Assembly (NCBI GenBank): GCA_949841595.1
Contig: CATKZB010000001.1
Span: 234,418-298,417, forward strand
Origin: an uncultured Christensenella sp.
GTDB taxonomy: Bacteria > Bacillota > Clostridia > Christensenellales > UBA1242
DNA: 64,000 nucleotides
Direction of reading: 5' to 3'
In this document: positions 26,910-36,500 of the stretch, piece by piece
Numbering within the stretch: the first letter of the stretch is position 1
Layout: each line of letters begins with the position of its first letter
Program-made: the position numbers and the translations under genes
Notes under the pieces: model-generated
Database searches by the model: none
What the model was told of the DNA's origin: nothing
Seen by the model: the letters and a program-made list of their open reading frames with translations, nothing else

Positions 26910-28028
26910 TTACTTTTTATAAGTTTTTGCAACAGAATCAAAAATCTTTAAAGCATCACTGTCAAAACTTTTAATTGTGTTGTTACCGGCATGTGAAAGT
27001 TTGCTTTCATCAATCATTGAAGTCAAAATATCTTTAAAAGCAATGTCTTTGTATAGATAAAATGCAAGTGAGCCCGGAATGGAATTTATTTCGTTGACAT
27101 AAAGTTCATTTTCTTTTTCATCAAACAAGAAATCAACTCTCACAACGCCTTTACAATCAAAAAGTTTATAAACTTTTTCGGTTAAGGTTTGAATTTTTTT
27201 TGAAAGTTTTTTATCAGCCTCTTGATTTTTTGCGTTTTCGCTTAAATACTTATCTTCAAAAGTGTAGATTTCACTTTTATTAGTCACTTCATTGACTTTA
27301 GAAGGGTAGAAATTACCTTTATAGCAAAAACATGCACAATTAAATTCTTTTAAATTTTCGACAAGTCTTTCAATAACAACTTTTTTGTCAAACTCAAAAG
27401 CAAGTATAAGAGCATTATCAAGTTCTTCCTCTGCCTTACAAACAGAAATTCCAATACTGCTGCCCAAATTTGAAGGCTTAACCACCAATGGATAACCCAC
27501 TTTTGAGCCAATCTGTTTCACCAATTTTGCTTTATTTTCTTTGTAATCCAACTCTTTAAAAGTCACATATTGTGGAGAATTTATGCCATTTGCTTTAAAA
27601 ATGTCCTTCATAAAGGCTTTATCCATACAAAGTGCCATGGATGTCAATTCAGAACAAGTTTGTGGCACATCACACACCTTAAAAAGTCCTTGAACTGAAC
27701 CATCTTCACCTATATTTCCATGACAACAGTTTAAAACACCAGAAATCTGGCCACCTTTCACAAATTTGTTGCCTTTTTTAATTAAAATCTGATTTTCCCC
27801 CAAAATCAAAGACACTTGTTTTTTCTTTTTTGCCAATATTTCAAAATTGGAATAAATATGTATATCTTCAAGGTTTTCAGCAGTCCACCAAAGCCCCTTT
27901 TTATCCATATAAACTGGCATAAAATCATATTTTTCTGGCAAATTTTTCATTGCTTGCAAAGCAGTGATGATTGAAATATCATGTTCCACACTTTTTCCAC
28001 CAAACAAAACCAAAATTCTCTCTTTCAT
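26910..28028 (-). CDS. ddl: D-alanine--D-alanine ligase
   Basis: ATP-grasp ligase making D-Ala-D-Ala for MurF. 372 residues. N-terminal LFGGKSVEHDISIITALQAM, GSSIGISVCK, the VNEINSIPGS metal/ATP motif and the substrate loop EIYTFEDKYL are present. The Ddl-type omega loop and lack of van genes argue against a D-Lac or D-Ser ligase. GGGAGATG precedes the start. 90 bases upstream of murE in the same direction, possibly the same regulon. Alr (51891) supplies its substrate. Confidence 0.95.
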   Translation of the reverse strand: MKERILVLFGGKSVEHDISIITALQAMKNLPEKYDFMPVYMDKKGLWWTAENLEDIHIYSNFEILAKKKKQVSLILGENQILIKKGNKFVKGGQISGVLNCCHGNIGEDGSVQGLFKVCDVPQTCSELTSMALCMDKAFMKDIFKANGINSPQYVTFKELDYKENKAKLVKQIGSKVGYPLVVKPSNLGSSIGISVCKAEEELDNALILAFEFDKKVVIERLVENLKEFNCACFCYKGNFYPSKVNEVTNKSEIYTFEDKYLSENAKNQEADKKLSKKIQTLTEKVYKLFDCKGVVRVDFLFDEKENELYVNEINSIPGSLAFYLYKDIAFKDILTSMIDESKLSHAGNNTIKSFDSDALKIFDSVAKTYKK

Positions 28029-28146
28029 AACATCTCCCTTTTATCAATTATTGTATATGACCCCCTGCTTGAAATTGCCACAACAACAGCATTTTTAAAT
28101 GAACGATAAAAGAAAAATGCCAAGATATAAAAAGTTAAAAAATAAA

Positions 28147-28175
28147 AAGAAGAAGGCTAAAACTACCTTCTTACG
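28147..28175 (-). terminator. Intrinsic terminator after fakA
   Basis: Reverse strand AAGAAGG, TAGTTTTAG loop, CCTTCTT, then CTTTTTATTTTTT. Confidence 0.8.
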
Positions 28176-28202
28176 TTTATTTTGTTATTAAAATATAATT
28201 AT

Positions 28203-29837
28203 TTACTCCAATGAAACCAAATAGTAATAAACTGGTTGCCCACCATTTGCAACAGTCACTTCACAGTCTGGATATTTGGCTGCAAGTTTCTCTTGAAGTT
28301 CGTTTGCTTCATCTTCTCTGATATCTTCACCATAGAAGAGAGTGATGTTCATAACAGCATCATCAAACATGGCATCAATAAGTTTTTCTGTTGTTTCACT
28401 CACCAAATTACCTTTTGCCAAAATCGCTTTATCATCAAGACCGATAATTTCTCCCTTAGAAAGGTCAAATCCATCAACATGAGTGTCTCTAACTGCATAA
28501 GTCACAGAGCCAGAACGCACACTTCTGATAGCTTCAAGCATGGCATTTTGATTTTCTTCAACACTTGCGTCAGGATTGAAAGCAATGGATGCAGCAATGC
28601 CTTCTGGAACACTCTTAGTTGGAATGACAATCAAATTTTTGTTTGTCACATCATTTGCTTGTTCTGCAGCCAAAACTATGTTTTTGTTGTTTGGGAAAAC
28701 AAAAATCGTTCTTGCAGGCACTTTTTCTGCTGCTGTGGCGATATCTTCGGCACTTGGGTTCATAGTTTGTCCCCCAACAATGATTTCGTCAACAGTGAGT
28801 TCTCTATAGATTTGTGCAAGTCCATCTCCAGGAGCAACGGCAATCATGCCGATTTCCTTGGTTTCTTCCACTTGTTGAGCTTTTTTCTTAAGTTCTCTGT
28901 TTTGTTCTCTCATATTTTCAATTTTCAAATTGAAAAGTTCACCAAGTTCCAAAGCATAACCCAAAGCTTTGTTAGGTTCGTTTGTGTGAACATGAACCTT
29001 AACAAGTGACAAATCACCAATACAGATAACTGAATCTCCAATTTCCATAAGTCTTTCACGGAGTTTGTCAATATCAGCCTCAGTTGTCTTTTTAAGCATG
29101 TTGATAATCATATATTCGGTGCAATAACCAAATTCGATATCTCCCAAATTGTTGATGTCAGCAATCACGTCATCAACGGTTTGAGGTTTGGTTTCATCTT
29201 CCAAAATATATTCCAAATCTTCTTCGCCATTGATATAACGGCAGAAACCAGTGAAAATAACCAATATTCCACGCCCACCAGAGTCAACAACGCCTGCTTT
29301 TTTAAGAACAGGAAGCATTTCAGGGGTTTGTTTAAGGATTTCTTCCCCAGTTTCAACGATTTTTCTTAAAAAAGTTTCAAAGTCGTCGTGTTTCTTTGCC
29401 AAACTGACTGCATTTTCAGCCATAACTCTGATAACTGTCAAAATTGTGCCTTCTTTTGGCTTTGTCACAGCTTTATATGCAATTGTTGCTCCTTCTTGCA
29501 TAGCCTTTGCAAAGTCTTTTGTTGAAATTTCTTTACAATTTTTTGTGACAGAACAAAAGCCTTTGAAAATTTGTGAAGTGATAACACCACTGTTTCCTCT
29601 TGCACCACGAAGTGCCCCCTTAGAGAAAGCTTCAGACAAAGAAGCAAGGTCATTGTTCATACATTTGTTGATCTCGCCCACAGCTGACTTCATAGTCAAA
29701 AACATATTAGTGCCAGTGTCCCCATCAGGAACTGGAAAAACATTCAAAGAGTCTACATATTCTTTATTTTGTTCAAGCAAACTGACCCCAGCCAAAACCA
29801 TTTTGCGAAAGGTCGTTCCGTTTATCGATTTCTGCAT
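28203..29837 (-). CDS. fakA: FakA (YloV), fatty acid kinase ATP-binding subunit
   Basis: Phosphorylates exogenous fatty acids presented by a DegV-type FakB protein. 544 residues. N-terminal DhaL/DAK2 domain (about 1-200) with the Mg-ADP motif NVFPVPDGDTGTNMFLTM and GARGNSGVITSQ. A middle domain (SLVKVHVHTNEPNKAL) and a C-terminal FakB-interacting region with GGQTMNPS follow. Next to an Asp23-family gene, as yloU-yloV in Bacillus. A DegV/FakB candidate is at 48125. Confidence 0.94.
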   Translation of the reverse strand: MQKSINGTTFRKMVLAGVSLLEQNKEYVDSLNVFPVPDGDTGTNMFLTMKSAVGEINKCMNNDLASLSEAFSKGALRGARGNSGVITSQIFKGFCSVTKNCKEISTKDFAKAMQEGATIAYKAVTKPKEGTILTVIRVMAENAVSLAKKHDDFETFLRKIVETGEEILKQTPEMLPVLKKAGVVDSGGRGILVIFTGFCRYINGEEDLEYILEDETKPQTVDDVIADINNLGDIEFGYCTEYMIINMLKKTTEADIDKLRERLMEIGDSVICIGDLSLVKVHVHTNEPNKALGYALELGELFNLKIENMREQNRELKKKAQQVEETKEIGMIAVAPGDGLAQIYRELTVDEIIVGGQTMNPSAEDIATAAEKVPARTIFVFPNNKNIVLAAEQANDVTNKNLIVIPTKSVPEGIAASIAFNPDASVEENQNAMLEAIRSVRSGSVTYAVRDTHVDGFDLSKGEIIGLDDKAILAKGNLVSETTEKLIDAMFDDAVMNITLFYGEDIREDEANELQEKLAAKYPDCEVTVANGGQPVYYYLVSLE

Positions 29838-29858
29838 TTTTGTGCTCCTAAATAATAA

Positions 29859-30209
29859 CTATACACAAACGCCGACAACATGCACATTCACAGTATCAAC
29901 AATCATACCTGTGAAGTTTTCGACGCTGTATTTAACTGATTTTTTAAGCGATTCAGCCACTGCACTGATAGAAACACCGTATTTGAGAATACAGTGAATA
30001 TCAATAAAGATTCTGTTGTCAATATGGCTGATAGAAACCCCTTTTGAATATCTTTCTTTTTTCAAAAGTTCTCTTGCACTGTCTCTGAAGTTTTTTGAAA
30101 CAAGGTCAACAACTCCATAACAATCAAGCGCAACAAAACCAGCAACAGTGCGTATTGCATTGTCGCTGATTGAAATGTTTCCATAATAATTGTTTGTATC
30201 GACAGTCAA
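29859..30209 (-). CDS. Asp23/Gls24 family protein (YloU-like)
   Basis: Envelope-stress family of unknown mechanism. The start is TTG at 30209 because GGGAGG lies nine bases upstream; upstream codons are promoter sequence. 116 residues, starting LTVDTNNYYGNISISDNAIR, with the family core TVAGFVALDCYGVVDLV and ending VNVHVVGVCV. Twenty-one bases upstream of fakA, the conserved yloU-yloV pair. Confidence 0.9.
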   Translation of the reverse strand: MTVDTNNYYGNISISDNAIRTVAGFVALDCYGVVDLVSKNFRDSARELLKKERYSKGVSISHIDNRIFIDIHCILKYGVSISAVAESLKKSVKYSVENFTGMIVDTVNVHVVGVCV

Positions 30210-30245
30210 AGGATTTCCTCCCAACATAGGATATTTCGCAATAAT

Positions 30246-30274
30246 ATAATACAACAAATAAGAAATTTTGACAA
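30246..30274 (-). promoter_or_regulatory. Promoter of asp23-fakA
   Basis: Reverse strand TTGTCA (30269-30274), 17-base spacer, TATTAT (30246-30251). Confidence 0.7.
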
Positions 30275-30390
30275 GCAAAATACCCCTAAAAATAAAAATA
30301 TTTTGTCATTTGTCAGAGATAATAAACCTATTTAAACAATATAATATATTTGAAAAGTGAAATTTGTATGATAAACCTTGTGAAAAACAG

Positions 30391-30419
30391 TTGATTTTTT
30401 GTTTTGATTGTGTTATTAT
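30391..30419 (+). promoter_or_regulatory. Promoter of rpmB
   Basis: TTGATT 30391-30396, 17-base spacer, TATTAT 30414-30419. Confidence 0.7.
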
Positions 30420-30451
30420 ATTGCTCGTAAAACACTATAAGGAGACGAGAA

Positions 30452-30625
30452 ATGAGCAGAGTATGTGAAATTTGTGGAAAGGGAAAAATGGATGGCAAAA
30501 CAGTTAGCCATGCAAACAACAAAGCCCCAAGAAAATATGATGTAAACTTACAAACAGTCGAAATTGACGGAAAGAGAGTAAGAGCATGCACAAAATGCAT
30601 CAAAACAGCAAAGAAAAGTGCATAA
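30452..30625 (+). CDS. rpmB: Ribosomal protein bL28
   Basis: 57 residues, read directly: MSRVCEICGKGKMDGKTVSH, then NNKAPRKYDVNLQ and RVRACTKCIKTAKKSA. Two CxxC pairs show the zinc-binding form. AAGGAG lies upstream. It diverges from asp23-fakA, the same arrangement as rpmB next to yloU-yloV in Bacillus. Own promoter and terminator. Confidence 0.97.
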   Translation: MSRVCEICGKGKMDGKTVSHANNKAPRKYDVNLQTVEIDGKRVRACTKCIKTAKKSA

Positions 30626-30648
30626 ATTTTTTGTTTTAACTTTAAGAA

Positions 30649-30676
30649 AACACTTGAAAATTTCAAGTGTTTTTTG
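30649..30676 (+). terminator. Intrinsic terminator after rpmB
   Basis: AACACTTGAAA / TTTCAAGTGTT hairpin followed by TTTTT. A second hairpin (about 30707-30726, GAAGGGAAATCCCTTC) ends the converging surface-protein gene. Confidence 0.85.
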
Positions 30677-30724
30677 TTGAAATTTTGATATTTTAAAAAG
30701 AAAAAGAAGGGAAATCCCTTCTTT

Positions 30725-31159
30725 TTATGTTGGCAAATCAAAGCCACAATCTTTAATCCAAAAATCGGAAATATAAACAACTGCGCCATTGTCATGAGAA
30801 ACATCATTGTCCAGTCTAAATCTATAAGTCCCGGATTTTAGAGCGATAAATGTGTGATAATCATCTCCAAAGAAATTCATACTGTTGCTCTGTGTGTAAC
30901 TCTCACCAATAATTGCATAGAACAATTCAATCTTGTTAGCAAGTGCTCCAGAAGAATTTTTGACAGTCATGTTAATAATATATCTTTTTCCTTTTTCAAG
31001 ATACACATATTGCCCATCAATCGTGGCATAAGGATCATTGGAAGATGCTGTGTTTGTCAATTTAAATACACCATCAGATGCAGTGTAAGAAATGGTCATA
31101 TTATTTCCTGTGGAATTAGAATTTGAGTTAGTTCCAGTTATTAAATTCACCCCCCACAA
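30725..31159 (-). CDS. Out-of-frame C-terminal module of the giant surface protein
   Basis: About 140 residues that continue the 31147 protein in a shifted frame. They read [10 protein letters not shown], a beta-rich carbohydrate-binding-like module, and a tail ending [10 protein letters not shown]. In the upstream copy of the junction the frame runs [13 protein letters not shown]; here DCGG meets a stop and VNLITGTN follows in another frame. One extra G in the G6 run (31150-31155 on the plus strand) would join them. It has no plausible start of its own, so it is expressed only if the frame is restored. Confidence 0.75.
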   Translation of the reverse strand: MWGVNLITGTNSNSNSTGNNMTISYTASDGVFKLTNTASSNDPYATIDGQYVYLEKGKRYIINMTVKNSSGALANKIELFYAIIGESYTQSNSMNFFGDDYHTFIALKSGTYRFRLDNDVSHDNGAVVYISDFWIKDCGFDLPT

Positions 31160-34100
31160 TCTGTGAATTCAAAAGAACCATGGGAATCAGACAAAGAAAT
31201 GAAATTGACACCAAATGTGTAAGTCTTGCCATTTTCAAGAGAAGAAACATCGATGAAAATGTGAGGATCGTATAAATTCCCGTTGAAAGCAACTTTAATA
31301 AATGAAACATCACTTGTTTTGACAAATGTAGGCTGATAACTTCCGATAGTATTTACTTTAAAAGGCTCATCAATAAAGCTTTTGCTAGCATTAAAGCGTT
31401 GCACTTTAAAAGCATTTAATACATTTCCACTTTGATTGTGAGTTGAAACCAAATTTCCTTCACCGACCATTTGTCCACTGTCATTTAAATGATCCCAAAG
31501 CCATTCTGTACTTAAGTTTTCTGCATTATTTTTTTCAGGAGTTATTAAATTCCCCCCCCCGCAAACAAAGGATGCATTTTTCATTGTCATGGAATAGCGA
31601 ACACCACTGTAAGTTTGAGTATCATTAGTCAACCACTTGGAAGAAACAGCTCCTCCATTTGTGATAACTTTTGCACTGCCTAAATTATTTAGATCTCTCA
31701 GCCAGTAGCCGACATAACCATCATTTGTAACATACTCTGACGAAGAATCGCAACCAACAACGCGCCAAGCAATGTCACTGATTTTTGCACGATAATCTTT
31801 TGTTATTGCACTTATTTCTTCCAAGGAAGCCACTCTGATTCCATTGTAATCCACGGCTTGACTGATAACTTTTTTGTTGTAATCAGCATCAGTTTTGGAA
31901 GCAAATCTATCAAATTTAACCTTTGATGTGGTTGAATATCTAGGTGCAACGCAGAACAAAGTTCCATACTCTCCATTTGATCCATCATTCATAGCTTTAG
32001 TTTGTTTATATAAATAACTGCTTCTTGAATCCCAACCTTCATAGTTTGTTTCATAAACATCATTATGATAACATTCAAAACTCAACACGTCAGCAGAAAC
32101 AACGGTCAAGTTTGACAAATTTTTACCATAATTATTTCCACTTGTGGCAAAACTGAACGAAGAAGGAGCATCTGTGCAACCAATAGATCCACTGCCAGTC
32201 ACAGTTGCCCAATCTCCCATGTTTGTAACAAAACCAACACTAGAGCCACCAGTAAGTTTCCAATTGCCAAATCTGAAAGTTTTGATGCCCTGACCGTCAT
32301 TTATATATCCACCATTTATGGCAATATAAATCACTGAATAATTCCCTGTGTTGAAGGTAATCGATGCAGTTCCATATGCATTTGGAGCCATTTGGAAACT
32401 GTTTATTTTCACTGCATTGCAATCACCAGAAGGTGTTGAATGAGTCACAAGCAAACCTATTCCAAAATAACCACCCAATGGAGTGAAATCTGGTGTTTCA
32501 TAATCAACAGAAACGGTGTAGTTGGTGTTTGTTTGCACCTTGACTGGAATATATGCAATCTCCCAGCCAGACTGAGGATTTATTTCAACTGTGTTGAAGC
32601 CTTCCACTCCTTTTTCACCAATCTGCCATCTGATAGGATCAAAAGAATAGAAATTATAATCATAATATTCATTTCCGTTTGAATTGTCAAAATAAATTCC
32701 TTGACTTACAAAACTTTGATAATCACCTGATTCCATATATGCATAAGTTTTGCCATCGTAAATCGTTACACCCTCAATACCTCTGCTATATGTATAATCA
32801 TAACTAGTATCAAAAGAAATATCTCCAGCTTCCAATTTGTTTTTAAGTTCTTGATCAACATTTTTGAAAACTTGAAGTTTTATTTTGGTATCTTGACCGA
32901 AAGTATAGTTTCCACTATTCCAAATTCTAAGATTTAAATATGCTCCCTGTTGTGCGCCTAAAGCACTAATTGTAAAACTTCTTATTTGTCTGTCATTTGG
33001 TCCAAAATTTAAACAATTTCTTGTAGATAATGTATTATTTGAAGAATCCATAACTTCAAGTACAAACGCACCAGTTCCACTGAAAGATCCACTTAAAACT
33101 TCTGAATAAATCGAATAAACTTCACCTTCTTTGAAATCCATTTTCCAATAGCAAATCCAACCACTTGCATTTCCACTTATTGTTAGAATTTCTTCTTTGT
33201 TGTTGTATGGCATGTTGGCATACATTTGTTGCATTGGCAATTTTTCAATGGCGAAATTTTGTGGATATTCTCCATCTTCAAAATAATAATATCTTTCTTT
33301 TTCATCATATTTTGAAGTGTTTTCATACAGAAGTTGAATTGTAATGCAATCATCAAAACCACTGCTAAGTTTTGGTCTGTCAAAATCAAAGGTGAACCGA
33401 TAAACTCCATTCACATCTGGCAAAAGAGTGCCAAAATAACTTGTGGAAACTTTGCCAACTTTAAAGCCCGAATCTGGAGTGATAGAGAACCTTATCTGAG
33501 AACTGTAAGCAATGTGTGTCATTATGTCAACTTCATTTTTTATCGAAGCAGCAGTTTCTGTTCCACGATTAGGATTAACAATAGTCAAATTCTTAACCGT
33601 TGCTTCTCGTTTGCTTTCTGTGTTGTCAGGTGAAATGATATTCAAATTGACATTATATTCTTGCCATTCTAATTGTATATTTATATTTCCTGTTCCATCA
33701 ACAGTAAAAGTATAAGTTCCATCATTGTTATTTTTCAAAAATCCCTCTTCTGTTGAAGCAACATTTTTAAGCTTATATTTACTCGTAGGCGAAATATTTG
33801 AAATTTTGATTGTAGAGCCAAATGCAGCATAAGCATAATCACCCGAAGGTTCATTTGACGCTGTCACATCATAACTTCCACCTGTCGCTTTGTTTTTTGA
33901 ATAAACAAACCTAGCAGTTGCTTGTCCACTTTCTTGATTTTCTGTGTCATAGATGTTGATGTTCACCCAATAATAATTAACATTCCAGCGAGCATAAAGA
34001 GTATGATTTCCTGCAACCCAGCTTGAATATGATTGACCTTCAATGATTTGATGTCCACCTCCACTAGCCTCTGTCCACCATCCAGCAAAAGTATAGCCAT

Positions 34101-36210
34101 CTCTAGTTGCAGTTGGCAAATTTTCATATAAAGCACCATATTTTATTTGCATAGATAGTTGTGAAGGTCTTCCTCCATTTCCATTGAAAGTGCAAGTATA
34201 AGTGTTCGCTTCACCCCACGCATAGAAAGTTTTGTTTGAATTGTTGAAAGTAAATCTATAAGTTGCATTTACACTTGCAGCCACAGCATTAACATCGTTT
34301 GTTCTCGTCCATTTGCTGAAAGAATAGCCCGTTGATGGCGCTGCTTCAATTGTGACTTGTTCTCCCCAAGTATGGTTCTGCTGTTTGTAATTCCCATTCC
34401 AAGCTATTGCAGGTTGTCTGATGTCTGAGATTCCAGTTCGTTGCCAAACTGTACAAGCTGCCTGTCCAATCGCATAAACCTCAACAATTCCACAAGAATG
34501 AGTGAATGTGTAAGTGTTGGAAGTGCTGCGTTGATCATCATTATCATTGCTCCAACTATAAATAGACCAATCATTCGCCGATGTAAATGTCCCAGTCAGA
34601 GTTTGTCCCCAAAGTGCTGGAATTATGTAATCTTCTCCTTCTTGGTCAGGAGTTATTGTCAAAGACGCAGAATTGTAACTTAAATTATTCTCGTTGTTTA
34701 CTTTGATTGTTATTTGTCCAGCTGATTGATGATAAACATCAATTTCTGCATATTGCCAATCATGCACTGGCAATCCATTGTTGATGCTTGCATTTCTTTT
34801 CCAAAAACTTTCACTCCAAGTAACATAAGGCGTGCCACTAAAAAATGTTGACCAATTTGGAGAGATGGTTATAGATGCCTTCAGTCTATCACTGAATGAA
34901 ATATTATTGTAATTTGACAATGTTCCTGAGCCACCCTTAGTTCCATAAACTGCTGTAAAGGAAGATTGTGTGTAATATGGATTATTGTTCATATAAACAG
35001 TTCCACTTGCAACGTTTAAATACCCAGCAACAACTCCAATATGCCTAGTTGAAGAACCTGTTGCTGAATTCACTGATAAAGAAAATGCCAAGAAATTGTT
35101 TTGTATATATGTGTACGCACTTAAATTATAGACATAACCAACCAAACCACCTATACTACAACCCGAGTACTCGCCACCCAACCAAATATTACTATTGTAA
35201 TATATATAATTGTACTGAATATATGTGCTCTGAGTGTATGGGCTGGACATTCCTCCATAAGCATAACCAACAATTCCACCTGCTGCATAACTCGCGAAAC
35301 TGTCTATATAACCTGTATAATAATTGAATGATATGTTGCATGCCTGTTGGCTTTGACCAACCAATCCACCAAATCGAATATATCTTCCATTTGTAGCACT
35401 GCTTGCAACATAAATTTTGGTTTCAATGAGATTGGAGTATTGAAGTTTTCCTTTAACTCCCAACTTTCCGACAAGTCCACCTATATATCCATCACATCGA
35501 ACATTTTTCATTGACATATATCCACCAACAACTGAAACATGGTTTATGTCAACATTATCACCATAACAAATTCCAGCAATAAAACCACCATAAAACTCAG
35601 TTGCATCACCACCAGACGCTGCTTCAAATGTGGTTGAGATTGTGATATTAGGTTTACTTAAAATCACGTTTTGAACAACTGCATTATCTCCCAAAACGCC
35701 AAATAGTCCTGTGACGTAATAATAGTAACTATATTCATCATCTGAACCATATTGATTCCATAAAAAAGAAGAGTCTTTTGCATATTGTATTGTCAAACCT
35801 TTAATAACATTCTTTCCACCATCAAAACGACCTGAAAAACACTGCGAATAAACTCCACCAATTGGCACCCAATAATGTGCAGAAAGGTCTATGTTGCTTG
35901 TCAATGCATAACATTTTGAAGCATCCGTGCTGCTAACATTGCATAAATATGCCATTCTGGCAAATTGTGCAGCTGTTGCAATTTTATAAGGATTGGAAGT
36001 TGATCCATCACCACCAGCATAACCTGTAGCATAATAACTGTCCCAATCACCTGAAGCCTTGACTCCGGTCTCATCTGAAGAGTCAGAATCGCTCCAGCCA
36101 TTATCAGGTTGAGACATGCTGCTTTCGACAACAAAAACAACTCCTACAACAGACATTGTAAGAGTAAACAAACATAAGAAAACAGAAAATAAAACCTTTT
36201 TCATTTTCAT
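31147..36210 (-). CDS. Giant secreted surface protein with GLUG, InlB-type and carbohydrate-binding-like modules, 1687 aa
   Basis: Signal peptide at 1-30. Residues about 60-420 form a GLUG/beta-helix region with GGLVG repeats (near 244, 280, 311, 353). An InlB/Listeria-Bacteroides repeat lies at about 672-742 ([15 protein letters not shown]). Later modules look like beta-sandwich carbohydrate-binding domains. A DUF6273-like domain (DPIRWQI ... [13 protein letters not shown] ... GYWLRDL) seems split by an inserted sandwich. An in-frame G9 run (31552-31560 on the plus strand) encodes the glycines of VCGGGNLI. The frame ends at a G6 run; the next module lies out of frame. No sortase or S-layer anchor is visible. 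Probably an adhesin or glycan-binding protein. Confidence 0.9.
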   Translation of the reverse strand: MKMKKVLFSVFLCLFTLTMSVVGVVFVVESSMSQPDNGWSDSDSSDETGVKASGDWDSYYATGYAGGDGSTSNPYKIATAAQFARMAYLCNVSSTDASKCYALTSNIDLSAHYWVPIGGVYSQCFSGRFDGGKNVIKGLTIQYAKDSSFLWNQYGSDDEYSYYYYVTGLFGVLGDNAVVQNVILSKPNITISTTFEAASGGDATEFYGGFIAGICYGDNVDINHVSVVGGYMSMKNVRCDGYIGGLVGKLGVKGKLQYSNLIETKIYVASSATNGRYIRFGGLVGQSQQACNISFNYYTGYIDSFASYAAGGIVGYAYGGMSSPYTQSTYIQYNYIYYNSNIWLGGEYSGCSIGGLVGYVYNLSAYTYIQNNFLAFSLSVNSATGSSTRHIGVVAGYLNVASGTVYMNNNPYYTQSSFTAVYGTKGGSGTLSNYNNISFSDRLKASITISPNWSTFFSGTPYVTWSESFWKRNASINNGLPVHDWQYAEIDVYHQSAGQITIKVNNENNLSYNSASLTITPDQEGEDYIIPALWGQTLTGTFTSANDWSIYSWSNDNDDQRSTSNTYTFTHSCGIVEVYAIGQAACTVWQRTGISDIRQPAIAWNGNYKQQNHTWGEQVTIEAAPSTGYSFSKWTRTNDVNAVAASVNATYRFTFNNSNKTFYAWGEANTYTCTFNGNGGRPSQLSMQIKYGALYENLPTATRDGYTFAGWWTEASGGGHQIIEGQSYSSWVAGNHTLYARWNVNYYWVNINIYDTENQESGQATARFVYSKNKATGGSYDVTASNEPSGDYAYAAFGSTIKISNISPTSKYKLKNVASTEEGFLKNNNDGTYTFTVDGTGNINIQLEWQEYNVNLNIISPDNTESKREATVKNLTIVNPNRGTETAASIKNEVDIMTHIAYSSQIRFSITPDSGFKVGKVSTSYFGTLLPDVNGVYRFTFDFDRPKLSSGFDDCITIQLLYENTSKYDEKERYYYFEDGEYPQNFAIEKLPMQQMYANMPYNNKEEILTISGNASGWICYWKMDFKEGEVYSIYSEVLSGSFSGTGAFVLEVMDSSNNTLSTRNCLNFGPNDRQIRSFTISALGAQQGAYLNLRIWNSGNYTFGQDTKIKLQVFKNVDQELKNKLEAGDISFDTSYDYTYSRGIEGVTIYDGKTYAYMESGDYQSFVSQGIYFDNSNGNEYYDYNFYSFDPIRWQIGEKGVEGFNTVEINPQSGWEIAYIPVKVQTNTNYTVSVDYETPDFTPLGGYFGIGLLVTHSTPSGDCNAVKINSFQMAPNAYGTASITFNTGNYSVIYIAINGGYINDGQGIKTFRFGNWKLTGGSSVGFVTNMGDWATVTGSGSIGCTDAPSSFSFATSGNNYGKNLSNLTVVSADVLSFECYHNDVYETNYEGWDSRSSYLYKQTKAMNDGSNGEYGTLFCVAPRYSTTSKVKFDRFASKTDADYNKKVISQAVDYNGIRVASLEEISAITKDYRAKISDIAWRVVGCDSSSEYVTNDGYVGYWLRDLNNLGSAKVITNGGAVSSKWLTNDTQTYSGVRYSMTMKNASFVCGGGNLITPEKNNAENLSTEWLWDHLNDSGQMVGEGNLVSTHNQSGNVLNAFKVQRFNASKSFIDEPFKVNTIGSYQPTFVKTSDVSFIKVAFNGNLYDPHIFIDVSSLENGKTYTFGVNFISLSDSHGSFEFTDCGG
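31150..31155 (-). repeat. G6 homopolymer at the frameshift point
   Basis: Six G on the coding strand, flanked downstream by the same AATTTAATAACT as the G9 tract 400 bases upstream. Seven G would keep the gene open for about 140 more codons. Confidence 0.7.
31552..31560 (-). repeat. G9 homopolymer within the surface gene
   Basis: Nine G on the coding strand after TGC, read in frame as Gly-Gly-Gly before NLITPEKN. Long enough for slipped-strand changes. Confidence 0.8.
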
Positions 36211-36305
36211 ATATGTTTATTTTACATATTTTTCGACATTTTAGCAAACAATTCTTAATTTTATTGAAAAATATTTTATATTTTTCTATATTTTGCAACA
36301 AAAAA

Positions 36306-36431
36306 TCATTCTACGTCAAGATTCTCAACATTTTTCGACTTATCTTTGTAAAACATCTTCAAAAAAGGCACTGACCAGCGTGGTGCTTTAACACAAATAA
36401 TTTTGTAATTTTGTTTCTTTTCTTTTTCCAT
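36306..36431 (-). CDS. Possible SpoVM-like amphipathic peptide, 41 aa
   Basis: Translated from the reverse strand: MEKEKKQNYKIICVKAPRWS, then VPFLKMFYKDKS and an acidic tail. The core YKIICVKAPRW-PFLKMFYK resembles SpoVM, a curvature-sensing forespore-coat anchor of about 26 residues (pattern MKxxxIKxPKFLxxxLRxxF). An eight-residue charged N-terminal extension and an acidic tail are unusual. No good ribosome binding site is seen. The region is otherwise empty, and a YtxC-like gene lies 4 kb away. The similarity is from memory and modest. Confidence 0.45.
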   Translation of the reverse strand: MEKEKKQNYKIICVKAPRWSVPFLKMFYKDKSKNVENLDVE

Positions 36432-36469
36432 AATATTTCATATGACTGTATTTTTTGAAGTGTTACAAA

Positions 36470-36500
36470 AAAAGCAGGGTTTATGCTTTTTGCCCTGCTA
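36470..36500 (-). terminator. Intrinsic terminator after the flavoprotein gene
   Basis: Reverse strand GCAGGG (36493-36498), loop, CCCTGC (36474-36479), then TTTTTTT. It includes the stop codon region. Confidence 0.8.

Noticed and set aside
26910..28028. Vancomycin-resistance-type ligase (VanG-like)
   Set aside because: No vanH/vanX/vanT/vanY neighbours and the substrate loop looks like ordinary Ddl.
28236..29009. Long open frame (257 codons) opposite fakA
   Set aside because: Antisense to a conserved gene; Cys/Phe/His-rich composition typical of the reverse complement of an AT-rich gene.
29251..29997. 248-codon frame opposite fakA and the Asp23 gene
   Set aside because: Antisense shadow with no ribosome binding site and no recognisable motif.
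31443..31628. Frames opposite the giant surface gene
   Set aside because: Antisense shadows, no ribosome binding sites, no similarity to known proteins.
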